Positions 11,857 through 22,895 of a stretch of DNA of 64,000 bases are shown here, piece after piece. The DNA is from Thuidium tamariscinum (taxonomy: Eukaryota; Streptophyta; Bryopsida; Hypnales; Thuidiaceae). The stretch spans positions 8,476,501 through 8,540,500 of the forward strand of contig OX344750.2 of NCBI GenBank assembly GCA_947034885.2. Direction: 5' to 3'. Under the pieces are notes generated by a model that made no database searches, had not been told where the DNA came from, and saw only the letters and a list, made by a program, of their open reading frames with translations. A program made the position numbers and the translations under genes. Positions within the stretch are counted from its first letter, which is position 1, and each line of letters begins with the position of its first letter.

Positions 11857-14045
11857 GAGGAGACATCATTAAAAAATATTTAAAAAAAACATTTTGAATT
11901 TTTTTTTCTTGAAAAAAATTTTGAAATTTTTTTTGAATTATTTTTTGAAAAAGATAATTGAATTTTTTTAATAGTAGTATAAATTTTCTCCAAATTAATG
12001 TCGGAAAGGTGCCTTTAGTAATGAAAAATTGCTTCTCGAATCCAAAGAGCCATCTATATTATTATTTAATTAAATTTTTTTTCAAAATTCAAATTTTCTT
12101 TTGAAAAAAGTAATTATGAAATTTTAAAATTTAAATTTAAATTTAAATAAACTCCGAAATTAATTAAGGGAGGGTCTTTTAGTAACTTCTTTATCTTTAA
12201 TTAAAGGTACTTGAACATCAATCTTTATCCTAAACAACTAAGTTTTTAATCCCATTCAATATACAATTATCATTTAATGCAATGAACAATAGATGTATTT
12301 CATCCATCAAAGCCAACTACAATTTTTTTATTGAAATCCATTCATCCCCATTCATCTCTATTCATCATCTTTAAACTCATTTATAACCATAAATGTTTAT
12401 TCTTAACCACGGATAGAGGCATCTTATGGTGAAAAGTTTTAAATTTTTTAGAAGATTTTAAAAAATTGGTCACACTTCAACACTCATTGCTTGTCGCTCA
12501 ATGCTCAACACTCGTCGCTCCCTCCTCATACTTTAGCAACCTTGTTTCTAAACCTATTCAAATGAAATAAATTTACACTAGTAAGAAGTGTTTCAAAATT
12601 AATACACATTGGTGAATAAAAATGTCATTCAATTGACTCATTGTGTTTACAAAATGGCTTTGAAATGTCAAAAAACAATAAGATAAATTGCAAAAAATAC
12701 ACCTAAGGGTGGACATCTTTCTACAAGAATGCTTCTTAGTCATTTATAGCTTCTTGGATTGGTATGAAATTTAGCCACACAAACTTGATTAGTATGTGCG
12801 TTTTTTCTAGAAAAAATTATTGAGAATGGACTTTGTATAAAGAAGAAATAAGATGCCAAAGTTCAATGTACTCCAATAATGGCAAGTTTTTGAACTTTGA
12901 GTTTCTCCCAAACATTCGAAAGAACTTGGATTGACATGAAAGTTTTACTATAGAAATTAGACTTTAGAACAAATAAAATCCAATAAATTTTACTGGAAAA
13001 AAAAATTGGATGAAAAAGATACAAGCCCCTTTACTTGTAGTCCTGAAATGCAATTTGGTAAATTCAAATTGAACCTACAAACTTTGATTGGTTGCCAAAA
13101 ATTCATTACATCTTTGACTTATCTAAAATTTTTTAAATACAAACTAGAAGGAAGAGCAAAACTTTTTCTAACAAGTTTTATTGAATTTGTACATTCAATG
13201 CAAAATCTATAGTACATTGAAATGGAATAAAAACTTTGAGAGGCAAAATTTGAGCTCGGCTTTGGTGTTAAAGGGTTAATGATATAAAAAAACTTCTTTT
13301 GCTCATTGTTTTTTACCAATACATTATATATGAAATAATTTCTATTTATTCTTTTCATATAAAAGAAGTTAACTGAACATAAAATGGTATTTTTACAATG
13401 TGATCAATTGAATCCATTATATTATTATGAATATTGGATCCTCTTGGATAAATTTGAAAATTACAATGCAATAAACAACACAAATTTTCATTGGATTTTG
13501 TAATTGCAAACTTCAAATAATAATTTTCACAAAAAGTTTCACAAAAATGATCAATTGAATTGATCATTTTTACCCATAAATGTTTATAGAAATGAAGGTC
13601 TTACATTTAGATTGTTTTTAAGCCATAATTTAGTTTGTCTAAGAACTCAAGATCTACATTTTTTTGCCATTGACTTGTAGGAATTAAATGGTATAACTAG
13701 CTCTTGAGGCATGTTTTTAAATGGACAAGTAAAGGATGGTGTTCCTTTTACCTCCAAGTCTTTCAAATCAAGAATAGAAGAAGTCTTGAATTATTTATTT
13801 ATTTATTTATTTATTTAATTATTTAGTAATTTTCTTGTATTAAATTAATATGCTCTCATTAGCTTTTGTGGATGCACATTGATAGCCATAGATTAATTTA
13901 TATTGCAATGTGGACTAATGGGAAGGTAGAGATTGCTTAAAAATAGGTATCTCTGAATGGTGGCATTAGACACTTCAGTTCAATAACTCTTTACTTATGA
14001 CAACAATTACTAAACTAAATAATCTATACAATATTGAGATATGGG
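11857..14045. other. AT-rich spacer, no gene seen
   Basis: Low-complexity A/T runs, an ATTT microsatellite near 13790-13815, and a 29-bp palindrome at 13544-13572 (TGATCAATT core) are visible. No exon or RNA gene was recognised. Confidence 0.5.
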
Positions 14046-16060
14046 TGTGAGCCCTCGAGATGGCACTCAGGACTCTGGGTCCATTTTTTGCGATTAAATA
14101 GCAAAAATGAGTCAAAATATTCAAGAAAAAGACATAAAAAGAGTGTTAAGGGAGTTTTGGTGTCAGTCTATGCCAAAATGGTAGAAAACCAACTTAGAAG
14201 GTGGAAAATTCCTAATCCTAGAAATTTGAATCATTCTAAGTCTCCAAAGCAAGTTTATGTAAAGATTTAGTAATTCCGAGAGAAATAAGGAATAGAGAGT
14301 TAGTCAGTCCTAGCGATTGTCTGTGCAAAGTCAACCTTTTAAGGATGCACGTGACATACTGACTAAGCTAAAGGTGTCTACTACGAGCATGGAAGAGTTA
14401 CTAGGGCTTAAGTTCAATTTTGAAACAAATTGGATTTAAAGGTAAAACCACTACAACGGATTTGGAGAATTCGAACTTCACGAGATAAAAGATGGAGGAT
14501 TGGAGATTGAAGACTACAGAGAGGTGTTCCAAGGGTAGGAGCATGCCAGGAGCAGACAAGAATCAAACAATTGTCCAAGATTCCCGGGCATCGGAAATTA
14601 AATTGTCCAATTGGGCAAAGTAATTCCGAATTACTAAAATTAGAAAGGTGCAAGGTTGCGTGGGACTTACACCAAGAATCTAGGAGTGCCCTAGATGTTA
14701 CCCAATTTATTTCGGATTTTTCCGAAATCCCATGTTGACTCCATGGGAAGTCAACTGCACATAGAAATGTTCGTAAAATCATAGAAATTACTTATGATGC
14801 GGTAAAATCTCACTAAAAATTAGGATAGGTTTTTGTGTGCTAAATAAGCGCGTGGTCAAATTTGAAGACATTCCGACATTCCTACATTCCTAACTACCAA
14901 AACCAGCATCGACATCGAATTTCACTGGAAGTTACAAGTTGGTGGCGGGTTGACCGGCGTATCAGGAGCGAATGATGTCCGATTGTCGCAAATAAGGAGT
15001 CACTCCTTACTCTCACGGACATTCCTAACAACCCTGGCCTGACAGATTCATCGAAATGCGCAAATCCTAGAAGTTAGATTTTTGACTTTTAATTGGAGTT
15101 ACCGTAATTCCAATTTGGGCGCGCAATTGGCCTAGGAGTGAGGGGTAAGGGGTCCCTTAGGCTAATTGGGGTCTTCTGAAGACAATGGCGCAGACGGTTT
15201 TCCGTTTCGAGTTGTTCCCTAAAAGATAGAGAGGGTCAGCTCTTAGTTTGACTTTTTAATCGTTAATTGCGGTTAATTAGAAGTGATTTTGGAAATATCT
15301 CTTGAAAAATCAAAGATTGGATTTGGTCAAGATCTCTTTCTTGCGTAAAAATTCATCTTTGGGCTAAAGAAAGACAATTTTCAAAATAACTTTTGGTTAA
15401 TTTGCAAAATATCTACGTAGATTAGGGTTAATTCCAAAATATTTTGGGTTAAGATCTTGGACTTGATTTGGCCAAGATTTCCTTGACCAAATGGGGATGT
15501 TTTTACAAATTTTCACCGTTAAACAACTAATATTTTGGAATTACATTAGGGTAGTTTAGGGTAGGAAGTAACAAAGTGTTTTCACCGACAATTACCGAGA
15601 GGGGCCCGGCCATGGGTATATAAGGGCCCCCTTCGAGGTTGCCAGTACCCTTTCTTTTGTGCACTGACACTTTGTTTCTTCATTCTTGTGCTACCGACTT
15701 GGTCGGAGCACCCCTTGGACCAAAGTGCTTGGCTAAGGTTTTTGATTTCTAGTTCGATTATTAAACCCTTGAAGGCTTAGGGCCCCTTCAACTTATTTTC
15801 ACTATTATACGTTGGATCACACAACTTTTGAGCACTGATTTGTTGAGACATTAGATACTGGACATTCCTAAGTTGAGTACCAAAGTTCGGTTAAACACTG
15901 TCATGTGTACCTCTTTTGGCCACAAAACTCTGGAATACTAAGAAATTTGGGAATTTAAAGTGTGAAAGTTCGGTTAAACACTGTCATGTGTACCTCCTTT
16001 TGCAAATAGAACTCTCAAAATACAACAATCTTTAAGATACGGCGGAGCTTTGAATCCACA
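14046..16060 (+). repeat. LTR-like direct repeat, copy 1
   Basis: The first about 1.6 kb is nearly identical to 22896-24480. A TATA box (TATATAA) is at 15617-15623 inside the conserved GGGTATATAAGGGCCCC. After the TATA region similarity to copy 2 falls sharply, though both keep a tandem pair of AAGTTCGGTT and CACTGTCATGTGTACCTC blocks (near 15888 and 15966 here). The right end is not defined. Confidence 0.75.
15617..15623 (+). promoter_or_regulatory. TATA box of LTR-like copy 1
   Basis: TATATAA in a GC-rich context (GGGTATATAAGGGCCCCC) is conserved in both direct copies, while sequence downstream of it diverges. Confidence 0.6.
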
Positions 16061-16689
16061 ACATTTGGAGGGACCTTATCTTTAAAGTCATACTTGCTTG
16101 GGAAAGGAATTTCTCCAAAAATCTCACTAGGACCATCGTTAAATTATTGCCAAATTGGAACTTCCAAAATTCTTACTAAAGTTATAAGGAATGTCCAATT
16201 GAAGTGCATGTCCAAATAAGCCAAGATTCCAACTTGAATTTGGTTTAAAAACCCAGACCAGCATACTTCAGGGCGGACCATCCACACCACTGGGCGGACT
16301 GTGGGCGCTTCATTCCCACCCTTGGAATTAAGCGATCACAACCAGGCTCTTTAACAATTCTACTACCTACGGGTGTCTAAGCATCAATCCATTGTGCCTT
16401 CCAAGCAATGGATCTTTTTTACTATCCTAACTAAGGTTTGTTTCGTTCCTTTGTCCTACTTCTAATTGTTGCTTACTTCTTATGTGTTTCGTTCTCTTGT
16501 CCCACTTTTATGCTTTGTTCTCGTTTATCCTACTTATACGTGTTTGGGTTTGTTTGGCCCGCTTTTCTTATGGTATTTCCTACTCCGTCTCTACGTCTTT
16601 GTATTGTTATCCTATTCTATGTATTTGTCTTGGTTTTCCTCTACTCGACGTAATTGTCTTGGTTTAGTCTACTTTACGTACTCTAATTG

Positions 16690-17095
16690 AATACCTCTAC
16701 TCTACGTATTGGTATCATTCTACTTCTACTTTGCGTATTTTACTTGAGTACCTCTACTCTACATATTTGTCTTGCTCTACCTCTACTTTATGTATTTTAA
16801 TGGAGTACCTCTATTTTACGTATTTTAATGGAGTACCTCTACTCTACGTATTTGTCTTGCTCTACCTCTATTTTACGTATTTTAATGGAGTACCTCTACT
16901 CTACGTATTTGTCTTGCTCTACCTCTATTTTACGTATTTTAATGGAGTACCTCTACTCTACATATTTGTTTTCACTTCATTCTACTCTACGTATTTTAAT
17001 GGAGTACCTCTACTCTACATATTTATTTTCACTTCATTCTACTCTATGTATTTTAATGGAGTACCTCTACTCTACATATTTGTCTTAGTCTAATC
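16690..17095 (+). repeat. Minisatellite based on CCTCTACTCTACGTATTTTA
   Basis: Units containing GGAGTACCTCTACTCTAC repeat about seven times with the alternating spacers TTGTCTTGCTCTA and TTTTCACTTCATTC. The open frames across it encode repetitive peptides and are a consequence of the repeat. Confidence 0.85.
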
Positions 17096-17429
17096 TACGT
17101 TTTCTTCTCTATGTTTATGTATTCCTTCTTCCTCTTTCTATTCTAGTGGTGGTTATCTTCCTATTTGTGTTTGCTAATTGCCGGACCTTAATCCCACTTG
17201 GGATGGTAACCTTTTCCTACTAATTAATTCCTAATTGCATTAACAAATTAAATCAAAGGAGAGTTGTAGAGGCCCACCTCCGTTCCGTGGATCCGGTCCT
17301 CTTCACTCCACGCCACGTCCATCGTTGCCATGTCTTGGACCCGGCTCTTTTAGTTATCCCTTTCCGGGTGCTTTTTACAATTAAGTCTTTTTTGCGATAG
17401 CCCCTAGTTCCACTAATTTCTAGTCTATC

Positions 17430-17600
17430 CCCTTAACTACCTAGTTTCTATATTTTCCCCTAAGCTATCTAATTTCTATGTTTTCCCCTAAGCTATCTAA
17501 TTTCTATATTTCCCCCTAAGCTATCTAATTTCTATATTTTCCCCTAAGCTATCTAATTTCTATATTTTCCCCTAAATCCCCTATTTTCTATATTTTTCCC
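17430..17600 (+). repeat. 28-bp minisatellite (CTAAGCTATCTAATTTCTAT)
   Basis: About five units of CTAAGCTATCTAATTTCTAT plus a T/C-rich tail (TATTTTCCC) are arranged in tandem and run directly into a GC-rich block. Confidence 0.85.
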
Positions 17601-17870
17601 TAACTGCTGCGGCCCTTCCCCCCTTGCTGCGGCCCTTCCCCCCTTTGCTGCGGCCCTTCCCCCCCTTGTACCCGGCCCCCCCAATACCTGGCCCCCAATA
17701 CCCACGCGGGGTTGGCTCTGTGGGGCGGCTCTGACGGGGCTGGCTCTGCGGGGCTGGCTCCGGTGGGCTGGCTCTGCGGGCTGGCTCCGAGGCTGGCCTG
17801 AACTAGGGCTGGCTCGGGGCTGGGGCTGGCTCTGGACTTGGGCTGGACCCTGGTTTTTGACTCCTCATAC
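17600..17870. repeat. GC-rich GGCTGGCTC / GCTGCGGCCC repeat block
   Basis: Three GCTGCGGCCCTTCCCCC units are followed by a long run of GGGCTGGCTC-type words. The block is compositionally unlike its AT-rich flanks and has no credible coding content. Confidence 0.7.
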
Positions 17871-19767
17871 AATGCTAATTGGTTGAGTGGGCACTAATTG
17901 CTCCTACTTCAGGTGAGGACTTGCTTACTAAGTTGTTGGAAGCTAAACGTTGGGTTAATTTCCAAGGTGTTGGAAACTAAACGTTGTTGCTATTGTGAAG
18001 GGACTTGCATTTGACACCCCGCTAAGACTTAAGGGGTTCAAAGCTTCACCATGAGGATGTATTTTTGACACTTGACTAAGACTTTTAATGGCCTAGAGAC
18101 TTGGGAGGGCCATAGCTCCGCCGTCCCTCATGGGACTAATCTATTACCGTGGACAAGAGAAGGGAGAGAAGAGAGGGACTTCCTATGCATCAAAGCTAAG
18201 TATTTAGAGGAGGGTCAAAGCTCCGCCGTCCCTCATGGGACTAGCTTAGCATTACATACAAGAAGAAGGGGGAAGGAGGTAGGCACAAATTGCAAGCATA
18301 CTCTCTAAGTCACCTCCCAAGTCACCCCTCGGTTCCTTACTAGTCTCTCCCACAACAACTTTCAATAGTAACACAACACAATGAGTAAACCAAGCTTGGA
18401 TTGCAATAAGTTTCAACAATTTGGAGGGGTCTCAAGTCCCCAAGTGCAAACAATACTTACCAAAGGGTGTAAAACCCCCAAAAGACCATCAAAGGCTCCC
18501 TTAGCATCAAAAGCCAAAGGAAATCCGGCATAACCCGGGCCCAATAGTCCTCCTCCCTTAAATGGGTAGGAGTTGAGAGAGAGAGAGAATGAGAGGAGAA
18601 TGTCGCCCCTTTTATACCCAAAAGGGAGCAACACCCCCCCTTAATCTACTAAGAATAACTAGATGAGAGAAATTAGGAGGTCCGTACATGTTTACCCCTC
18701 CCAAATCTAATTATCCACCTAAAATCTACACAATTTGAATTGGGAAATTCAAATCTTACCTAACCTCACAAGAACTTGCAAAACCGTCAAATTTACCTTC
18801 CCCAAAATCTACAAGTTCTCACATGGGAGAAGTTCCCATGTGTTCCTACCTACTTAATTTGAAATTATTTACACCAAAGCACATGAGCCACCTCCACTAA
18901 CTTTTTGAGGTGGTACTTGCTCCCACATGTGCCCGAAGTTCCCCACACGTTCCCTACACGTTCCCCACGGCTAATGGGGCCCAAACTCCCCCAAAATGCA
19001 TTGGAGGCCTAAAACCCCCATTTCTTCTCCATGTATTGTCCCCAAAAGGCTAACTTTTGGAGTTTAGCTCCAAATGGCAAATGGATTGCGCCATTGGCTC
19101 CGGAAGGCCATAATTATCCTAAGGGATATACTTTTTCCTTAAACTATGCCCAAATTCTCGAGGAATCTTAGCGTAAGCTGGGATCCAAGTTGGATTAAAT
19201 TCCCAACTTTTGGAGTTTAGCAATTTTGGACCCCAAACCTTCACTAATCTCCCAAGTAGATGGAAGGGGGTAGGAATAGACCCAAAATAGGCTCCGTTCC
19301 GATGTCGTATGGCCCCGGTACGCCGGTCAACCGCCGCTTTCGCCATTTAATTTGTCAGTTGGGGAGGAATGTCGCCGATTCGGGATCTTCTGACTATCGT
19401 TTTGTCTTGAAACTTGGGGAAGCGCTCCGTTGGTGTGAGACCGCCTCGCCGGATTTTTAGTGGGATTTTACCGCACTTTGGGATATTCTTTCGAATTCCC
19501 ACCTAAAGTCCACCGCGGTTGACCGTCTGGGAAAATATCCAAACAATGTCGGAAAATTCCCAAACTTTAGAGGGGACCACCCATGGGATCCCCCCACTTG
19601 GGTGCAAATCTGCATCCCCACTGTGTGCTCCTAGAATTAGGAAATCGCCCGGTACCTGCATTTCAAGGTTAGTATTCTATCCGTATTCTCTTCGATGCTA
19701 TAGGGAGTGGGGGAATCCTCCTAGATCCCCCTATGAGGACTTCCTAGCCTAGACAGGGCCTTTTTAG
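17871..19767. other. Gene-free internal part of the retroelement
   Basis: Contains a two-fold repeat of the block AGCTCCGCCGTCCCTCATGG (near 18115 and 18210). Near 19260-19560 there is an inverted, diverged fragment of the LTR-like repeat: CGCCGGTCAACCGCCG at 19322 and TTTTAGTGGGATTTTACCGC near 19455 match the opposite strand of the 23780 and 23650 regions. No exon was recognised. Confidence 0.55.
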
Positions 19768-20484
19768 GCTTCTTACCCTAATCCTGCATATCACAACAAG
19801 GAGAAGCGTGTTATACATAATTTTGATGTAGGTCATAAAATGTTGGATGGTATTTGTACAGTTTGCCAATACGCTTTTGGACCTGAAGGAGCCATAACCT
19901 TGGGCCATTGTGGCCACACTTTTCACGTGCGGTGCATCATTCAAGCATCAATGTTTAGCTCGGTTTGTGCCGAATGTCGTTCTCCTTTGAGTCCTAGGTT
20001 TTATGAATTGTTTGGACTCTTGGATGTTATGCCCCCTGGCGAGGAATACAACAGGTGGACCCTTCCATTCGACCAAGGGCCATACGAATTTGTGAATTAT
20101 AAGCATTGGGGAAAACCTCTACAATGGAACCCAACAGAACAGAAGCATGCATTGTACGATGAAGTTGATGGTCTAGTGGATGCTTTCAATTGGATGACCC
20201 AAACGAACGAGGTGGAAATACGTGCCCGTTCAATTGACGATGATGAGGGTCGTGAATTGTTTTGTCGCAACATGGGGGGGCATTGGAGCGTGCAACGTAA
20301 TAAGTTCTTCTGGTTTCCAGAGAAGCACGTGGAGAAAACGGAAGGTGGAGAATGGGTTGCCGTGGAGGATTCAGAAGAATTCAAGGAACAATATGCGGCA
20401 TACGACCACGGTTTGATAGGTCGGGCCTTGTTGTTGTCAAAGTTGGAAGAAGCTGCCGAATATCGTGCAGGGTTGTTCTGTTAG
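19768..20484 (+). CDS. RING-H2 finger protein, 3' exon
   Basis: The frame is open from an AG acceptor at 19766-19767 and has its first ATG at 19840. The RING-H2 pattern is complete: C-x2-C (CTVC), then CGHTFHVRC, then C-x2-C (CAEC), so the protein could bind zinc and act as an E3 ubiquitin ligase. The remaining about 150 residues (LPFDQGPYEFVNYKHWG and onward) match nothing I recognise. In-frame codons upstream of the ATG look coding (EKRVIHNFDVGHK), so this is probably the last exon of a longer or truncated gene. It ends at TAG and overlaps the 3' end of the convergent F3 gene. It lies between the two LTR-like repeats and may be captured host sequence. Confidence 0.7.
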   Translation, partial: ASYPNPAYHNKEKRVIHNFDVGHKMLDGICTVCQYAFGPEGAITLGHCGHTFHVRCIIQASMFSSVCAECRSPLSPRFYELFGLLDVMPPGEEYNRWTLPFDQGPYEFVNYKHWGKPLQWNPTEQKHALYDEVDGLVDAFNWMTQTNEVEIRARSIDDDEGRELFCRNMGGHWSVQRNKFFWFPEKHVEKTEGGEWVAVEDSEEFKEQYAAYDHGLIGRALLLSKLEEAAEYRAGLFC

Positions 20485-22661
20485 ACATATTTTTGGGTTT
20501 GGGCGTCGTGTTGGATGTCCAATGTCGCGTGTCGTATAAGACAACCTGTCGCTACCCCGTCCCGTCGCGCAAGGGTAAATTTTTTTACCACGAAGTAAGA
20601 AGTTTTTGCCTACGTGGCAGGCTGTCCACGCTGACGTGGAAAGCGAGGCAGGGCGACTATGGGTGATGTGTGCTAAAAGCGTTTGGTAAGGGACCCATCC
20701 TTCCTCTACTTCCAAGGCCCAATTGATATTTCCACCCTTCGTTTTCTTTGTGTGGTTCAAGTGCTCCATCATAGCATCTGTGTTTCCCCAACATGTGATT
20801 GAAGCACTCTCAATTGGATGGCGATCCACCTCGCTCTCGAACTTTTTCAAATGTTTCTTGACGGCATTGCATTCATCGTTACCCTTCAATGCAATCGTAC
20901 GAAGCTTGTTCATTTCTCGAGCTGCTAATAAGGGTGGGTCTTGAAGTTTTTGTACCCATCCCAACCAACGAGACTCCGATCCGCTCCTAGGCAAATATTC
21001 ATCCATTGCCTGCACTCGTATCATTTGATCCAACTTAGACTGAGGAAGGGCTTTTTCGGCATTGGACTGGTCCAATTCTTTTTGCAAGTCAAGCCAACTT
21101 TTATGGCCAATCGGCAAAGTTTGTTGGTCTAGCTCAACATGAGCTTTGCCCTTGTCCATTGGAAGAGAGAGTTGATTGCTACCTTGAGTCCCTTGACTTG
21201 GTTCAATACATTTCAATGATTCAACTATCCTTTGAATCTTTTCCTTGTCTTTGGGTATTTGTCGTTCCTTGTTGAGCTCAGTCTTCAACATTATAATTTC
21301 TCTTGCACTTTCTTTTAGTTCTTCCCTCAATTCAACGTGACTTTCTTCACAATGAATCGCGGACGTGAGAATTGGTAACATTTGATCGGTGAAGTGCAGG
21401 AAAGCCGTCGCACCGCTCAATAGTGTAGGAGCTAGGGACGCTAATTCATCGGCAAACGCACCAACCCTTGGAGCCAATTCATCTATCCATGTGGCAATTC
21501 TTGTCAATGCCAGAGTGGCATGTGGAAAGTCAGCGGGTTTATATACTTTCTTCGGTGGAGTACTGCTTTCCGGCTCGTTCTGCTGAGTTCGTTGCTCAAA
21601 TGGAAACAAACGTTCTTCAACTGTCTTCCACTTCATACTAAGGTCAAGCAAGCCTTCCAAATGCGGAATCTGTGGCATTGCAACAAGATTCTTGAAGCTA
21701 GTCGAGTCTAAACTTGACAAATGTGGATACTTTTTTATAAACTCATATGTATCCACTGTCACATTCGTCTTTGCAGCATTGGGTTGTTGCACATTCGTTC
21801 TTGACAGGTCCTCTTGAGTGATTGGAGTACACAATGGGCTCTCCGATGTTGGCAACTGTGGATTTGGAGCTGCATATCCCAAACTATCTAAAACACCGTT
21901 GTCTACATAATGTCCAATTGTGACATTGGCCTCTACAACCTCTTCGTCCGTGGGGTCCGTCTTCGGAGAAGATGGGCCACCATTTTTGTTGACGAACTCT
22001 TTCCGGTTGGGAGATTTGTTTTGGTCATTCACATGAACCGCAGAATCATTCATAACTTTCGATGTCGTCTCCCTCGAATCCAACTGCGATTTCGCACATG
22101 CGCTTGCTGAGGCCATCATTGTAGGCGTTGCTGGATTTTGTAAGATTGGTTGTACCCTCTGCGCCATCTGCAGCCAGGAATCAGGAATATCCTTTTGATT
22201 TTGCTGCAGTAGTAGAGGATTCTTCTTTGTTGTTTGGAACGTGCTCCAATCCACCTTGCATTTCAATCTCAATTCTGCATACACCATGGACGCCAAGCTG
22301 TAGTTGATGTACCCTTTAGACATTGGTTTAGGGCCAAACATGGCCCCCACACCTCTGTCGCTCGATGGACAAAGTGCGGGTCAATGCAACTGTGTAGTTT
22401 ACAGTTGAAATCCGCAGTCTGGCGTGCGTGTGCATCTCGAGGCCACAACTTGTTGTTGTGGTACATTTTAACGTACTGCTTACATAGTTTGGAGGTCCAA
22501 TAATCTGCGGTCTCATTTTCCCAACCGCTCTCTGCTATGATGTTCGGATCATCCAAAATTTCATAGTGTAGTCCATGTGTAGTCCCCTTCACTTTATTTC
22601 GCTTTTTCTGGTCACCTCCTGAATTCATCCCATCAGTACCTGCACCGCTGTCTGTAGCCAT
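20437..22661 (-). pseudogene. F3: long member of the KVDWST-domain family, frameshifted
   Basis: Two overlapping minus-strand frames make one gene. The N-terminal frame starts at 22661 (MATDSGAGTDGMN) and reaches HRATEVWG near 22345. The next frame continues with AMFGPKPMSKGYINYSLASM, VYAEL and KVDWSTF. The paralogue F2 at 53946 shows these belong together (EVW, GEPKPY, MVYAE, KVDWST), so a one-base loss in the C5 run at 22344-22348 explains the break; a sequencing error there would look the same. Downstream lie about 500 residues with helical, Lys/Glu-rich stretches. The last about 60 residues before 20437 look unlike coding sequence, so the true end may be earlier. The role is unknown. It sits antisense in the putative retroelement. 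Confidence 0.6.
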
Positions 22662-22858
22662 GATAGAGAATCCGAATTTACAAGCCCTTGCAAATCAAAA
22701 TTCTGTGAACCGGAGGGTATGAAACGTGTCTTCGTAATACAATCAGTCAAAGCTTCGACGTGAAAAAGTAATGACCCCTTCTCTCCGCCAAGTAGGAGCA
22801 ACTAGTACCACGCACTCACACGTGGCAATAAGCAACACATCCAACTTGGGGCACTTTG

Positions 22859-22891
22859 TGAGGAGAGAAGAAGTGAGGGAAAATGAAGGGG
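22859..22891 (+). other. Purine tract before LTR-like copy 2
   Basis: A 33-base run of A and G with only two T interruptions ends four bases before TGTGAGCC. This supports copy 2 being a 3' LTR, although polypurine tracts normally touch the LTR. Confidence 0.45.
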
Positions 22892-22895
22892 CCGT

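Noticed and set aside
16438-17093. Hydrophobic repeat proteins that look like membrane segments
   Set aside because: They translate the CCTCTACTCTACGTATTTTA minisatellite in several frames.
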